Positions 11,261 to 20,484 of a stretch of DNA of 64,000 nucleotides are shown one piece after another. The stretch comes from Devosia litorisediminis. GTDB taxonomy: Bacteria > Pseudomonadota > Alphaproteobacteria > Rhizobiales > Devosiaceae. Position numbers and translations under genes: made by a program. Within the stretch, counting starts at the first letter, position 1; each line of letters begins with the position of its first letter. The notes beneath the pieces were generated by a model, which was given only the letters and a program-made list of their open reading frames with translations, did not search any database and was not told the DNA's origin. Location: contig NZ_JAGXTP010000001.1 of the NCBI RefSeq assembly GCF_018334155.1, positions 2,480,001 through 2,544,000 on the forward strand. Direction: 5' to 3'.

Positions 11261-12742
11261 CTAGTTCTCATCCTCATGCCAGGTGCGGCCATCACGCTCG
11301 ATCAGCGCATGCGAGCCGCTGGGGCCCCAGGTGCCAGCCACATAGGACTGTGGTGGTTCCGAAGACCGTTCCCAGGCCTCGCGGATCGGGTCGACCCACT
11401 TCCAGGCCGCTTCGAGTTCGTCGCGACGCATGAACAGGGTCTGGCTGCCACGGATCACGTCGAGCAGCAGGCGCTCATAGGCTTCTGGCGTGCGTTCCGA
11501 GAAGGTCTGGGCAAAGCTCAGGTTCAGGGGCACTTCGCGCAGGCGCATGCCACCGGGACCGGGATCCTTGATCATCATCATCAGCTTGACGCCCTCATCG
11601 GGCTGCAGGCGGATGATCAACTTGTTGGCCTTGGGTGCGCCCTCGGCGTGGTCAAAGATCGAATGCGGAATCGGTTTGAACTGGATGGCGATTTCCGAGA
11701 CCCGGCTGGCCATGCGCTTGCCGGTGCGCAGATAGAACGGCACGCCGGACCAGCGCCAGTTTTCGATTTCGGCCTTGAGTGCCACAAAGGTCTCGGTGCG
11801 GCTGCCCTTCTTTTCTTCGGGCAGTTCGTCCTGATAGCTGGCCACCGAGGTGGTTTCGGAGCTGACGCCCTTGTACTGGCCGCGCACGGTCATCTTGGCC
11901 ACGTCACCATTGGTGATGGGCTTGAGCGAGCGCAGGACCTTGAGCTTTTCGTCGCGCAACGCATTGGCGTCGTCGCTGGCGGGCGGCTCCATGGCCACAA
12001 GGCAGAGCAACTGCAGCATGTGGTTCTGGATCATGTCGCGCAGGGCGCCGGATTCGTCATAATAGCCGCGGGTACCGGCCCCAACGCTTTCAGCCACGGT
12101 GAGCTGGACGTGGTCGATATGGGCCGAGTTCCACACGGGTTCGAACAGCGTGTTGGCAAAGCGCAGCGCCAGCAGGTTCTGCACGGTCTCTTTGCCGAGA
12201 TAATGGTCGATACGGTAGACCTGATCTTCCTCGAAGATCTTGGCCACGCCGTCATTGATTTCCATCGATGACAGCAGATCGTGGCCCAGTGGCTTCTCGA
12301 TCACCACGCGGGCGTCGCGACGATAGACCTTGGTCTTGGAGAGCTGTTCGGCGATCGGCTCGAACAGATCGGGGGCCACGGCCAGATAGAAGGCGCGGAC
12401 AACTTCAGGGTCGTCTCGCAGGGCCTTTTTCAGATCGCCCCAGCCCGCTTTGTTGCTGACGTCGTTGATGATGTAGGAGAAAATATTGACGAAGCGCTCG
12501 ATGACCGCGGCGTCCTGATATTCCTTTTCCACGAACTGGGTGATCGCATCACGCGCGGCGTTCTGGAAATCGGCATCGCTCAGCTTGGAGCGCGACACAC
12601 CAATAATGCGGCTGTTCTCATCGAACTGGCCATCCTTGAAGCGGTGATAGAGCGCAGGAATCAGCTTGCGCTTGGTCAGATCACCGGTGGCGCCAAAGAC
12701 CACATAATCGAATGGCTGGACGGGAATGATGCGGCTGGACAA
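11261..12742 (-). CDS. zwf: Glucose-6-phosphate 1-dehydrogenase
   Basis: A 493-residue NADP-linked dehydrogenase feeding the pentose phosphate and Entner-Doudoroff pathways. The nucleotide-binding loop GATGDLTKR is at 17-25, and the active-site segment RIDHYLGKE lies roughly one third along the protein. The start is set at TTG 12742 because AAGGA precedes it by eight bases. In-frame ATGs further upstream would add a poorly conserved stretch overlapping the kinase gene. It is the second gene of the operon kinase-zwf-pgl-edd. Confidence 0.95.
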   Translation of the reverse strand: MSSRIIPVQPFDYVVFGATGDLTKRKLIPALYHRFKDGQFDENSRIIGVSRSKLSDADFQNAARDAITQFVEKEYQDAAVIERFVNIFSYIINDVSNKAGWGDLKKALRDDPEVVRAFYLAVAPDLFEPIAEQLSKTKVYRRDARVVIEKPLGHDLLSSMEINDGVAKIFEEDQVYRIDHYLGKETVQNLLALRFANTLFEPVWNSAHIDHVQLTVAESVGAGTRGYYDESGALRDMIQNHMLQLLCLVAMEPPASDDANALRDEKLKVLRSLKPITNGDVAKMTVRGQYKGVSSETTSVASYQDELPEEKKGSRTETFVALKAEIENWRWSGVPFYLRTGKRMASRVSEIAIQFKPIPHSIFDHAEGAPKANKLIIRLQPDEGVKLMMMIKDPGPGGMRLREVPLNLSFAQTFSERTPEAYERLLLDVIRGSQTLFMRRDELEAAWKWVDPIREAWERSSEPPQSYVAGTWGPSGSHALIERDGRTWHEDEN

Positions 12743-12770
12743 CGGGCTAGTCCTTAGTTTGACGCGAGGT

Positions 12771-13706
12771 TCAAGCGAAATTGTGCTTGGCGAGAATGAC
12801 AGCGCCATGCAGCGGCTCGAAGCGTGGCAGCATGACAAAGTCGCCATAGCGCTTTTCGAGGAGCGGGAACAGACGCTGGCCGAAGCCACCGACGATCGCC
12901 ATCACCTTGGCATTGCGCGCCTTGAACCACTTTACGTAGGTTTCGATATAGCTGAACTGCAGTTCAAGCATCTTTAGGGCGACCGGATCGCCTTGGTCGA
13001 GATAGTCGCTCATCAGCGGCATCAGCTTGCCGAATTCGGCAGGCGCACGGCCGATCAGGGCATCATCGCAGCCTTCCGAGCCATCATTGCTGATGATCCT
13101 GAGATCCATGTCGGTGGCAAATGACCAGGTCATCACCGCCTGATTGTCACCACCGAGCGCGGCGATCACTGCCTTGGTCAGCGGCGACGATGGCACCAGA
13201 CCGTCTTCGGCCTCCACAGAATAGCGCACCAGTTCGCGGCCCAGAATGGCGCCCGACATCTGATCGCCAATCTGGAAGCCCCAGCCACCGGCCTGATGGC
13301 GCTGGCCATCAACCACTGCCAGCGCTGCCGAACCGGTACCAACGATGATCACCGCGCCCTCTTCGCCACCAAGGGCGCCGGCATGGGCAATATCGATATC
13401 GTCATAGACCTTCACCCCGGCAAAGGGCCAATGCCGTGCGGCGAACTCATCGCGCGCCGAATCCATGCGGCCACCGGCCATGCCAAAGCAGGCATAGGTA
13501 TTGGCGGTCTGTGCATAGTCGAGCCCAGCGGCAGCGAACACATCGCGCGTGCCGGCCAGAATGGCCTTGTAGGCGGGTTCGCCATCGTCGATCTGCAGGT
13601 TGGAGCGACCGTTCCTGACCTCAGCCAGCGTCTGCAGATTCTCATCGGCCAGACGCACGCGGCAATTGGTACCGCCACCATCAACGCCAAGGTAGTATCT
13701 CGTCAC
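12771..13706 (-). CDS. BadF/BadG-family ATPase, probable N-acetylglucosamine kinase
   Basis: A 311-residue sugar-kinase-like ATPase (actin/hexokinase fold). The phosphate-1 loop GVDGGGTNC opens the protein and a second glycine-rich loop, VGTGSAALAV, follows near residue 130. This pattern fits the BadF/NAGK family, many of which phosphorylate N-acetylglucosamine or glucosamine; the exact sugar is inferred. The start is GTG 13706 with GGAG nine bases upstream. It lies 28 bases ahead of zwf, which suggests that it feeds a phosphosugar toward the same pathway. Confidence 0.83.
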   Translation of the reverse strand: MTRYYLGVDGGGTNCRVRLADENLQTLAEVRNGRSNLQIDDGEPAYKAILAGTRDVFAAAGLDYAQTANTYACFGMAGGRMDSARDEFAARHWPFAGVKVYDDIDIAHAGALGGEEGAVIIVGTGSAALAVVDGQRHQAGGWGFQIGDQMSGAILGRELVRYSVEAEDGLVPSSPLTKAVIAALGGDNQAVMTWSFATDMDLRIISNDGSEGCDDALIGRAPAEFGKLMPLMSDYLDQGDPVALKMLELQFSYIETYVKWFKARNAKVMAIVGGFGQRLFPLLEKRYGDFVMLPRFEPLHGAVILAKHNFA

Positions 13707-13860
13707 GCTAGGATTCTCCGAATTCAGAAGGGATTCTAGGGTCTGGTTTCGGCGCGGACCATAGTGCGAAAGCTGATAATACGAAAGTAGGATAAGGCAC
13801 AAAATATCCCTGCCAAGTCCCCTGCCCGCATGGCTCGCCTGCGCGGAGCATACAAGCAGT

Positions 13861-13892
13861 TATGGCCACAGGGTTTTCGTGGCATACCATAG
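13861..13892 (+). other. Leader hairpin upstream of cobU
   Basis: TATGG-CCAC pairs with GTGG-(CATA)-CCATA around an AGGGTTTTC loop in the 210-base region between the divergent kinase and cobU genes. It lies 25-55 bases upstream of the cobU start and has no downstream T-run, so it is not an obvious terminator. Function unknown. Confidence 0.35.
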
Positions 13893-13916
13893 CGGTGATC
13901 AGATGGAGGTCGAAGC

Positions 13917-14465
13917 ATGACGCGACACGTGTTGGTGCTGGGCGGCGCCCGTTCGGGCAAAACCGCTTTTGGCGAGAGTTTGGCCCTGCGCAGCGGCAGT
14001 ACGCCGGCCTATCTGGCCACTGCCGAAGTGCTTGATGGCGAGATGCGGGACCGCGTTGCCAGCCATCAGGCCGGACGCGCCGGACAGTTCGCCACCATAG
14101 AAGAGCCGTTGGCGCTGTCGAAGACCCTGCTCAAGGCAGCCAGGAGCCATGACGTCATTCTGGTGGATTGTCTGACCCTGTGGATCACCAATCTGCTGGT
14201 ATCTGGCGACAATGTTGCCGCGCAGGTGGAAAAGCTCGGGCAGACACTGGGCCAGTTGCAGGATACGCGGATCATTCTGGTCAGCAATGAGGTCGGTCTG
14301 GGCATTGTCCCCGACAATGCCATGGCCCGCACCTTCCGCGATCTGGCCGGCAGTGCGCATCAACGGCTCGCCGAGATCTGCGACGATGTCTATTTCGTCG
14401 TCGCGGGACTGCCCATGACGCTCAAGGGCGAACCACCCATCCCCACCATGGGACGCACGCAATAG
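13917..14465 (+). CDS. cobU: Bifunctional adenosylcobinamide kinase / adenosylcobinamide-phosphate guanylyltransferase
   Basis: A 182-residue enzyme (CobU/CobP) that phosphorylates adenosylcobinamide and then attaches GMP to give adenosyl-GDP-cobinamide. The Walker A loop GGARSGKT is at residues 9-16, followed by YLATAE and the DCLTLWITNLL segment typical of the family. The start at 13917 has GGAGG upstream. It is convergent with cobD (10 bases between ends) and divergent from the sugar kinase; no canonical cobalamin riboswitch was recognised ahead of it. Confidence 0.95.
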   Translation: MTRHVLVLGGARSGKTAFGESLALRSGSTPAYLATAEVLDGEMRDRVASHQAGRAGQFATIEEPLALSKTLLKAARSHDVILVDCLTLWITNLLVSGDNVAAQVEKLGQTLGQLQDTRIILVSNEVGLGIVPDNAMARTFRDLAGSAHQRLAEICDDVYFVVAGLPMTLKGEPPIPTMGRTQ

Positions 14466-14474
14466 GCACCAGAA

Positions 14475-15437
14475 TCAGCCAAGGGCTATACTCAGTGCTA
14501 ACAGTGCGCTGACACTTAGCAGCACATTCAGGGTCATGCGGTAGAGGGTTAGCGCGCGGGTGATATGATAGGGTCCGAGCTTGGTTTCGCCTTCGCCCAT
14601 GATCGGCAGATCGACCACTTCACCGTCATAACTCCTTGGCCCACCAAGCGAAAACCCGAGCGCGCCAGCAAAGGTCGCCTCCGGCCAGCCCGAATTGGGC
14701 GAGCGGTGTTTCATGGCGTCGCGCGTGGCCGCCTGCCACGCCTTGGACGGGCTGGCCCCGGGCACAAAGAAGCAGGCAATGGTCACCAAAACCGCCGTCA
14801 GCCGGGCGGGAACGAGATTGACCAGATCATCAAGGCGCGCGGCCGCCCAACCAAAATCGGCGTAGCGCTCATTCTTGTGGCCGATCATCGAATCAGCGGT
14901 GTTGATGGCCTTGTAGAGCGCAATGCCCGGCAGGCCGAGCAGCACCAGCCAGAACCACGGTGCGACCACACCGTCCGAGGCGCTTTCGGCCAAGGTCTCC
15001 ACCGCTGCGCGGGAAACGCCAGCGGTATCAAGCTGTTGGGGATCTCGGCCCACGATCTGGCTCACCGCCTCGCGCCCGGCCTCCAGCGAGGTCAACAGCG
15101 CATCGGCCACCGCCTGCACGGCCCGACCCAGTTCCTTTTGCGCCAGGAAGGGCGTCGTCAGCAGGATTTCGAGCACCCAGCCGAGCGGTATGCGGTGCAC
15201 AATATTGCGCACCATCAGCGTTACAATCAGCGTCGTGCCGAGCACCAGCACCATGGTCACCATGCCGCGCACGCGCCGTTGCTCGGGGGATTGCTCCTCC
15301 TTCCACAGTCGTGATTCGAGCCAGCTGAGGAGCTTGCCGATCCACATGACGGGGTGGCCGATCTGGGCCAGCAAGCGAGGCGGATAGCCCTGCCAGCGCT
15401 CGAGGATCAGCGCCAAGGGAGCAATAAATACGTGCAT
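14475..15437 (-). CDS. cobD: Adenosylcobinamide-phosphate synthase
   Basis: A 320-residue membrane protein (CobD of the aerobic nomenclature, CbiB elsewhere) that attaches the aminopropanol arm to adenosylcobyric acid. Family segments include GHPVMWIGKL near the N terminus, ESASDGVVAPWFW, and the NTADSMIGHKNERY stretch, with several hydrophobic helices. Its ATG shares one base with the cobQ stop codon (TGATG), indicating coupled translation at the end of the cobA-cobB-cobQ-cobD run. Confidence 0.95.
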   Translation of the reverse strand: MHVFIAPLALILERWQGYPPRLLAQIGHPVMWIGKLLSWLESRLWKEEQSPEQRRVRGMVTMVLVLGTTLIVTLMVRNIVHRIPLGWVLEILLTTPFLAQKELGRAVQAVADALLTSLEAGREAVSQIVGRDPQQLDTAGVSRAAVETLAESASDGVVAPWFWLVLLGLPGIALYKAINTADSMIGHKNERYADFGWAAARLDDLVNLVPARLTAVLVTIACFFVPGASPSKAWQAATRDAMKHRSPNSGWPEATFAGALGFSLGGPRSYDGEVVDLPIMGEGETKLGPYHITRALTLYRMTLNVLLSVSALLALSIALG

Positions 15438-16900
15438 CAGTCCAGCCTAACGGGTTCTGCGAGCCCCAAAAGGGCATCAATATCAATGTGATGTTCAAGG
15501 TGAGCGGCCAGTGCATCGAGCGTGGTGTCGATGCTGGCCTCATAGGCGAAATCAGGCGAGGCAACATTGCCCAGCACAGCACGCCGGAAATCGTCGGCGG
15601 CAAACAGACCGTGCAGATAGGTGCCCTGCACCCGGCCGTCGGCGCTCACCGCGCCTTCGTTCATGCCCGCCACATGGGCGAAAGGCCGTGCAATATCAGG
15701 CCCCTGGGTAACACCCATATGCATGTGATAGCCGGCAATGGCAGTGCCGGAGCCCAAGTGAATGGCCCGCTCTACCCGCAATTGCTTGACCGGGCTGAGG
15801 ACGGTTTCAACATCGAGCAGACCAAGGCCCTCAGTCGTACCCGGCGTGCCTTCGATCCCGTCCGGATCGGCGATGGAGCGCCCCAGCATCTGGTAGCCGC
15901 CGCAAATGCCGATGATCTTATCCCCGGCGCGGTGATGGGCGATAATATCGATGTCCCAGCCATTGGCGCGCAGCGCTGCCATATCGCTGCGGGTGGCTTT
16001 GGAACCGGGGAGGATAATCAGATCAGCGTTGCGGGGAATAGCTTGCCCCGGCGCCACCAGCACCAGATTGACTCCCGGTTCGGCCCGTAGCGGATCGAGA
16101 TCGTCAAAATTGGCGATGCGCGGCAGTTGCGGCACGGCAATGGTGAGGGCGCCGGACTTGTCTGAGGTGTAATCGGCCAGCGCCAGGACATCCTCTGCCG
16201 GCAGCTTGCCCGCATCGGTAAACCAGGGCACCGGACCGAAGCAGGGAACCCCGGTCTTTTGCGCGAGAAAAGCGATTCCATCGGCGAAAAGCGAAGGATC
16301 ACCTTGAAACTTGTTAATCAGGCTGGCGCGGATGCGTTTGGCGTCGGCCGGGGCGACCACTGCAAAGGTGCCTACCACCGATGCAATAACCCCGCCCCGA
16401 TGGATGTCACCCACCAAAACAACTGGAATATCAGCAGCTTGCGCAAAACCAAAATTGGCGATGTCATTGCGGCGCAGGTTGACTTCTGAGGCGCTGCCAG
16501 CGCCTTCAACGATAACAAAATCCACATCGGCCGCCAATTCATGAAAGGCGTCGATCACCTCGGGCAGCAGCTTGCCGCGCTCATTCCAGTAGGTGCGCGC
16601 GGTCATTGAGGCCACACGCTGCCCCCGCACCACTACCTGTGAACCAGTTTCCAGTTCAGGCTTGAGCAGAACCGGGTTCATGGCGGTAATCGGCTCGCGT
16701 CGCGATGCCCGTGCCTGCAGCGCCTGAGCCCGCCCGATCTCACCACCATCGGCGGTCACGGCGGCATTATTGCTCATATTCTGCGGCTTGAACGGCGCGA
16801 CCTTGAGGCCGCGATTGGCCAGGGCACGGCACAGGCCAGCGACTATCAGCGATTTGCCGACGTCCGACCCCGTCCCCATGAACATCAGTGCCTTAGCCAT
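15437..16900 (-). CDS. cobQ: Cobyric acid synthase
   Basis: A 487-residue glutamine-dependent amidotransferase that amidates four side chains of adenosylcobyrinic acid a,c-diamide. The N-terminal dethiobiotin-synthetase-like ATPase opens with GTGSDVGKS and holds the KPQNMSNNA segment. The C-terminal class I-like glutaminase has the CGGYQMLG nucleophile segment and a late HGLF histidine. It begins eight bases after cobB and ends overlapping cobD. Confidence 0.96.
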   Translation of the reverse strand: MAKALMFMGTGSDVGKSLIVAGLCRALANRGLKVAPFKPQNMSNNAAVTADGGEIGRAQALQARASRREPITAMNPVLLKPELETGSQVVVRGQRVASMTARTYWNERGKLLPEVIDAFHELAADVDFVIVEGAGSASEVNLRRNDIANFGFAQAADIPVVLVGDIHRGGVIASVVGTFAVVAPADAKRIRASLINKFQGDPSLFADGIAFLAQKTGVPCFGPVPWFTDAGKLPAEDVLALADYTSDKSGALTIAVPQLPRIANFDDLDPLRAEPGVNLVLVAPGQAIPRNADLIILPGSKATRSDMAALRANGWDIDIIAHHRAGDKIIGICGGYQMLGRSIADPDGIEGTPGTTEGLGLLDVETVLSPVKQLRVERAIHLGSGTAIAGYHMHMGVTQGPDIARPFAHVAGMNEGAVSADGRVQGTYLHGLFAADDFRRAVLGNVASPDFAYEASIDTTLDALAAHLEHHIDIDALLGLAEPVRLD

Positions 16901-16908
16901 GGCCAGAC

Positions 16909-18198
16909 TTATGCCGCATCAATCACGTGCGCGTAAGACCCCATCACCCGCCCAATTACCGCGCCCATGGGCGGCATGGCATCGCCACGCGCATCAGCAG
17001 CCGCAAACAGCGGGTTCAGCCGTGACTGTTTGGCAGATGAATAGTGAAACTCATGGCCATTGAGCCGACCCGGCCAGGGCAGATCGCCCGACTGCACCAG
17101 GCGCCGATAGCCCAGAATACGCTTGGGACGATCAATGTGCGTCGTCACCGGCAACAGTCCCGCCATGGCATGGCTGGCGCCGGCCTTGTCCACCAGTGCA
17201 TCGCCGAGCACCATGAAGCCGCCGCACTCGCCATAGAGCAGCGCGCCGCGGTCGCGCGCGGCCACCAGTCCCGCCTTGAAGGCGTCCGCAGCGGCCAGTG
17301 TTGCGCCATGCAGTTCGGGATAGCCGCCGGGCAGGAATACGGCATCGGCATCCCCCCCAGGCGCTTCGTTGCGCAGCGGCGAAAAGAAGCTCAACTGCGC
17401 ACCCTGACTGCGCCAGCCATCAAGCAGATGGGGATAGGCAAAGGCGAAAGCATCATCGCGGGCGATCGCCATATGCTGGCCCAGCGGCGGCAGATCCGCT
17501 GCATCCTCGGCACCTTCCCCCAGCGGCGCGGCAATGGCCTGGAACCGGTCGAGATCGACATAGTCCCCCATGGCGGTGGCCGCCTCATCAAGGAAACCGG
17601 CAAAGGCGTTGACCTCGCCGGGCAGCACCAGGCCCAGATGGCGCTCGGGCAGCACCAGCGCCGGATTGCGCGGAATGGCGCCAAGGCAGGGAATACCCGT
17701 CGCGGCCAACGCCTCGGTCAGCATGCGCTCATGCTTCATCGACGCCACGCGGTTGATGATCACCCCCGCAACCCGCACGCCAACCCGCCAGTTGGCAAAG
17801 CCAGCCACCAGCGGCGCTATGGATTGGCTTTGCCGGTCGGCATCGACCACCAGAACCACAGGCAGCTCAAGCAGTTCGGCGAGATCGGCTGTGGATCCGA
17901 TGCCGTCGGCTGCACCGTCAAAGAGGCCCATCACGCCTTCAACAATAAGCAGATCAGCGCCCGTGGCCTGGGTCGCGGCCAGCTGCTTGAGTCGGTGCGG
18001 GGTCATCGACCAGGGGTCGAGATTGACGGCGTCGCGCAGCGCTGCGCGCGCCAGAAAGGTGGGATCGATGTAGTCCGGACCGGTCTTGGCCGGTGCAACG
18101 ACGACACCGCGCTGGCGCAAGGCGGCCAGCAGGCCAAGTGTGACCACGGTCTTGCCCGAACCCGAGCGCGGTGCGCCAATGACGAGCCCTTTAGCCAA
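16909..18198 (-). CDS. cobB: Hydrogenobyrinic acid a,c-diamide synthase
   Basis: A 429-residue glutamine amidotransferase that amidates the a and c side chains. It has an N-terminal P-loop (APRSGSGKT), the KTGPDYIDP segment and a C-terminal glutaminase with [10 protein letters not shown]. Because CobN is also encoded here, the substrate is most likely hydrogenobyrinic acid (aerobic route). The TTG at 18198 is preferred: GGAG lies eight bases upstream inside the cobA coding end, the two genes then overlap by eight bases, and the protein starts right at its P-loop strand. An in-frame ATG at 18225 is the alternative. Confidence 0.93.
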   Translation of the reverse strand: MAKGLVIGAPRSGSGKTVVTLGLLAALRQRGVVVAPAKTGPDYIDPTFLARAALRDAVNLDPWSMTPHRLKQLAATQATGADLLIVEGVMGLFDGAADGIGSTADLAELLELPVVLVVDADRQSQSIAPLVAGFANWRVGVRVAGVIINRVASMKHERMLTEALAATGIPCLGAIPRNPALVLPERHLGLVLPGEVNAFAGFLDEAATAMGDYVDLDRFQAIAAPLGEGAEDAADLPPLGQHMAIARDDAFAFAYPHLLDGWRSQGAQLSFFSPLRNEAPGGDADAVFLPGGYPELHGATLAAADAFKAGLVAARDRGALLYGECGGFMVLGDALVDKAGASHAMAGLLPVTTHIDRPKRILGYRRLVQSGDLPWPGRLNGHEFHYSSAKQSRLNPLFAAADARGDAMPPMGAVIGRVMGSYAHVIDAA

Positions 18199-19027
18199 AG
18201 GTGTGGCTCCGCATCTGCCCGACATACCAGTCCAGCGTCTCGCGATACTGGCTGACCGCGCCCAGCACGACGATGGCCGGGGTTGGAATGTCTTTAAGTT
18301 CGCTGACTTCGCCCAGCGTGGTTTCAATCACGACCTGCTGTGGTGTGGCGGCGTGGGAGACAATGGCGAGGCGCTCGCCGCCATCGCGACCGGCCTCAAG
18401 CAGTTTTTGTGTGATGGAGCCCAGATGCTTGATCGCCATGAACATGACGATGACTGGCGCGGCCTTGGCCACGGCGGGCCAGTCCACACCATGCGGCACG
18501 GCGCCCGATTCATCGTGGCCGGTGAGGAACATCACAGCCTGATTGACGTCGCGATGGGTGACAGGAATGCCGGCATAGGCCAGCCCGCCAACGCCCGAGG
18601 AAATACCGGGCACAATACGGAACTGCACACCGTGCTTGACCAGCATCCCCGCCTCCTCGCCGCCACGGCCAAAGATGAACGGGTCGCCGCCCTTGAGGCG
18701 CAGGACGCGCTTGCCAGCCTTGGCCAGCGCCACCAGTTGCAGCGAGATATCGGCCTGTTTGGGCGATGGTTTGCCGCCACGTTTGCCGGCAAAGATGCGT
18801 TCGACGTGACGCGGTGCCATGGCCAGCAGATCAGGCGAAACCAGTGCGTCATGAACAATCACATCGGCCTGTCCCAGGGCGTGATAGGCAAGCAGGGACG
18901 CCAGCCCCGGCCCGCCCGGGCCCGCGCCAACCAGCCAGACCGTGCCCGGTTCGAGCTGCGGGAAATCAGCATTGTCGAGGGCCGCGAAATGGGCGCGGCG
19001 GCGTGGTTTGCGGATCCAGCCGAACAT
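18191..19027 (-). CDS. cobA: Uroporphyrinogen-III C-methyltransferase
   Basis: A 278-residue SAM-dependent methyltransferase (SUMT) that makes precorrin-2, the branch-point of corrin and siroheme synthesis. It shows the VGAGPGGPGL SAM loop, the VxHDALVS motif, LKGGDPFIFGRGGEE and PGISSG. The ~28-residue N-terminal lead before the first strand is longer than usual; a shorter start is possible but none is better supported. It is divergent from cobK with 68 bases between starts and overlaps cobB at its 3' end. Confidence 0.95.
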   Translation of the reverse strand: MFGWIRKPRRRAHFAALDNADFPQLEPGTVWLVGAGPGGPGLASLLAYHALGQADVIVHDALVSPDLLAMAPRHVERIFAGKRGGKPSPKQADISLQLVALAKAGKRVLRLKGGDPFIFGRGGEEAGMLVKHGVQFRIVPGISSGVGGLAYAGIPVTHRDVNQAVMFLTGHDESGAVPHGVDWPAVAKAAPVIVMFMAIKHLGSITQKLLEAGRDGGERLAIVSHAATPQQVVIETTLGEVSELKDIPTPAIVVLGAVSQYRETLDWYVGQMRSHTFG

Positions 19028-19095
19028 CAGTGCATCAACCCTTGAGGCGCGCGGTGGGAATGGGCACAGTGGCGCGTCATGAAGTACTCAGTGCG

Positions 19096-19824
19096 ATGAA
19101 GATTCTGATCCTGGGCGGCACCGCCGAAGCGCGTGATCTGGCGGGGCGTCTGCTCGAACTGGGCCATGATGTCACCAGCTCGCTGGCTGGTCGCACACAG
19201 AATCCTACCCTGCCCGCCGGCGCGGTGCGCATGGGCGGATTTGGCGGTGCGGTTGGACTGGGCTCCTATCTGAGAAACGAGAACATTGAGCGGCTGATTG
19301 ACGCCACGCACCCCTATGCGGGCACGATTTCGGCCAATGCGGTCGCCGCCGCCCAGGCCAGCGGCGTGATGCTGGTGCGTTACATGCGTCCGGTCTGGGC
19401 GGAGCCTGACAGCGCGGGCTGGACCAATGTCGCCACGGCAGCCGAGGCTGCCTCGGTCTTGCCCGCCGATGCCACGGTTCTGCTCACCACAGGTCACACT
19501 GGTCTGGTTGATTTTCTTGGCCGTGCCGATTGCCGCTTTCTCGTGCGCCTGATCGAGGCCCCGGCCGTGGCAATCCCGTCCCACACGAGGCTGCTGCAGG
19601 ACCGTCCACCCTATGGACTGGCCGACGAAATGGCGCTGTTGGCGCGCGAGAGCATCACTCATCTGGTCACCAAGAATTCCGGCGGGGCACAGACGGCGGC
19701 CAAGCTGGAAGCGGCGCAGCGACTTGGAGTTGAGGTGATCATGATTGCCCGTCCCGCCTATGGCCCAGCGCTCGAAGTGAGCAGCGTGGATGGTGCTATC
19801 GAGGCATTGGCGCTGACGGGCTGA
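19096..19824 (+). CDS. cobK: Precorrin-6A reductase
   Basis: A 242-residue NADPH-dependent reductase of the aerobic corrin pathway. It opens with ILGGTAEARDL, has the IDATHPYA motif, the TTGHTGL segment and the late VTKNSGG motif, all typical of CobK/CbiJ. The ATG at 19096 has only a weak ribosome site but is where homology begins. Its last 67 bases overlap the end of the convergent cobE gene. The methyltransferases acting before and after it are not in the window. Confidence 0.93.
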   Translation: MKILILGGTAEARDLAGRLLELGHDVTSSLAGRTQNPTLPAGAVRMGGFGGAVGLGSYLRNENIERLIDATHPYAGTISANAVAAAQASGVMLVRYMRPVWAEPDSAGWTNVATAAEAASVLPADATVLLTTGHTGLVDFLGRADCRFLVRLIEAPAVAIPSHTRLLQDRPPYGLADEMALLARESITHLVTKNSGGAQTAAKLEAAQRLGVEVIMIARPAYGPALEVSSVDGAIEALALTG

Positions 19825-20204
19825 CCAAAACTGGCCACGCTGAATCCGAGCTTACAATCGGAAATGGCGCAGGTGGCATAATCTGATTTGCGTTTATGCA
19901 GGCGGACCGGGCCAGCCATGGCAGCCACGGCGTCAGCGACACCGGGCACATCGCCACTCAAATCGGCATCATCAAGCAGGCGCATTGGCACGGCGAAATA
20001 CAGCGCCACGGGCAGGAGCAGCGGACTGGTTGCCTTGCGCATATGAGTGCCAATAGCGGCCAGTTGACTGGGATGCAGGTTCAGTTCAGCGAGGCAGGCC
20101 CGGATCAGTGCGATGATCTCACCGGCACTGGCCGCGGAGGCAAAGCCAATGCCAGCGACAAATCTGTCTGTAGGGGCGGGGATCGCCCCGAATCTAGCTG
20201 TCAT
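19758..20204 (-). CDS. cobE: Cobalamin biosynthesis protein CobE (CbiG C-terminal-like)
   Basis: A 148-residue single-domain protein matching the C-terminal domain of CbiG: a GIGF start strand, the SAGEIIALIRACL helix, AAIGTH, VADAVAAMAG and a late RLHKRKSDYATCAI strand. CobE is linked to aerobic corrin ring synthesis, but its exact chemistry is unsettled. The final ~30 residues beyond the CAIS strand are not typical and run antisense to the cobK 3' end. Its ATG is preceded by a hairpin that holds the ribosome site (20209-20227) and by a larger structured leader. Confidence 0.85.
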   Translation of the reverse strand: MTARFGAIPAPTDRFVAGIGFASAASAGEIIALIRACLAELNLHPSQLAAIGTHMRKATSPLLLPVALYFAVPMRLLDDADLSGDVPGVADAVAAMAGPVRLHKRKSDYATCAISDCKLGFSVASFGQPVSANASIAPSTLLTSSAGP

Positions 20205-20349
20205 AATCGCCTCTCAAAGCAAGAGGCAGGTTCGCTCAAGACCGTTGCAGCTCCGGGGTTGGTCCCCGATTTGGGTCGACCGCACCGAATTCTGTTTCAG
20301 TTCCTTCGTGGGAACTCTGCGCATGTTTTGGTTCTAGGCGGGCAGAACC
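20205..20349 (-). promoter_or_regulatory. Structured 5' leader of cobE, possible variant cobalamin riboswitch
   Basis: Read on the minus strand, this leader holds: hairpin GGTTCT/AGAACC (20330-20349); hairpin AGTTCC/GGAACT (20299-20316); a GAAACAGAATTCGGTGCGG run; hairpin CGGGG/CCCCG (20254-20268); AGCTGCAACGGT; a GAGCGAACCTGCC run; then hairpin GCCTCT/AGAGGC (20209-20227) whose 3' arm is the ribosome site five bases before the ATG. Several pieces echo cobalamin riboswitches (GGTG near a GAA, GCTGC-AACGGT, the ACCTGCC end), but the GCCACTG element and the CCCCCGCAACTGT core are missing. So it is either a divergent or decayed riboswitch or another element. Confidence 0.45.
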
Positions 20350-20484
20350 GCTTGGTCAATCAATGGCTTGGCCTGCTTCATGACCAGATAAGAATGCTTC
20401 TGAAAATGATTTGCAAATTCAATGACTTGTCGCGTCGGTTTTGGGTGGTTATGGCCTCCCCATGATTTGGGGCGAGACTGGACA

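Noticed and set aside
10961..12271. A 436-residue plus-strand frame across pgl and zwf
   Set aside because: It spans two real genes on the opposite strand and lacks any motif.
13740..13800. HexR- or RpiR-type operator before the zwf operon
   Set aside because: Only a direct repeat of CGAAAG was seen; it does not match the known palindromic consensus.
13807..13916. Cobalamin riboswitch before cobU
   Set aside because: The GCCACTG and CCCCGCAACTGT landmarks are absent.
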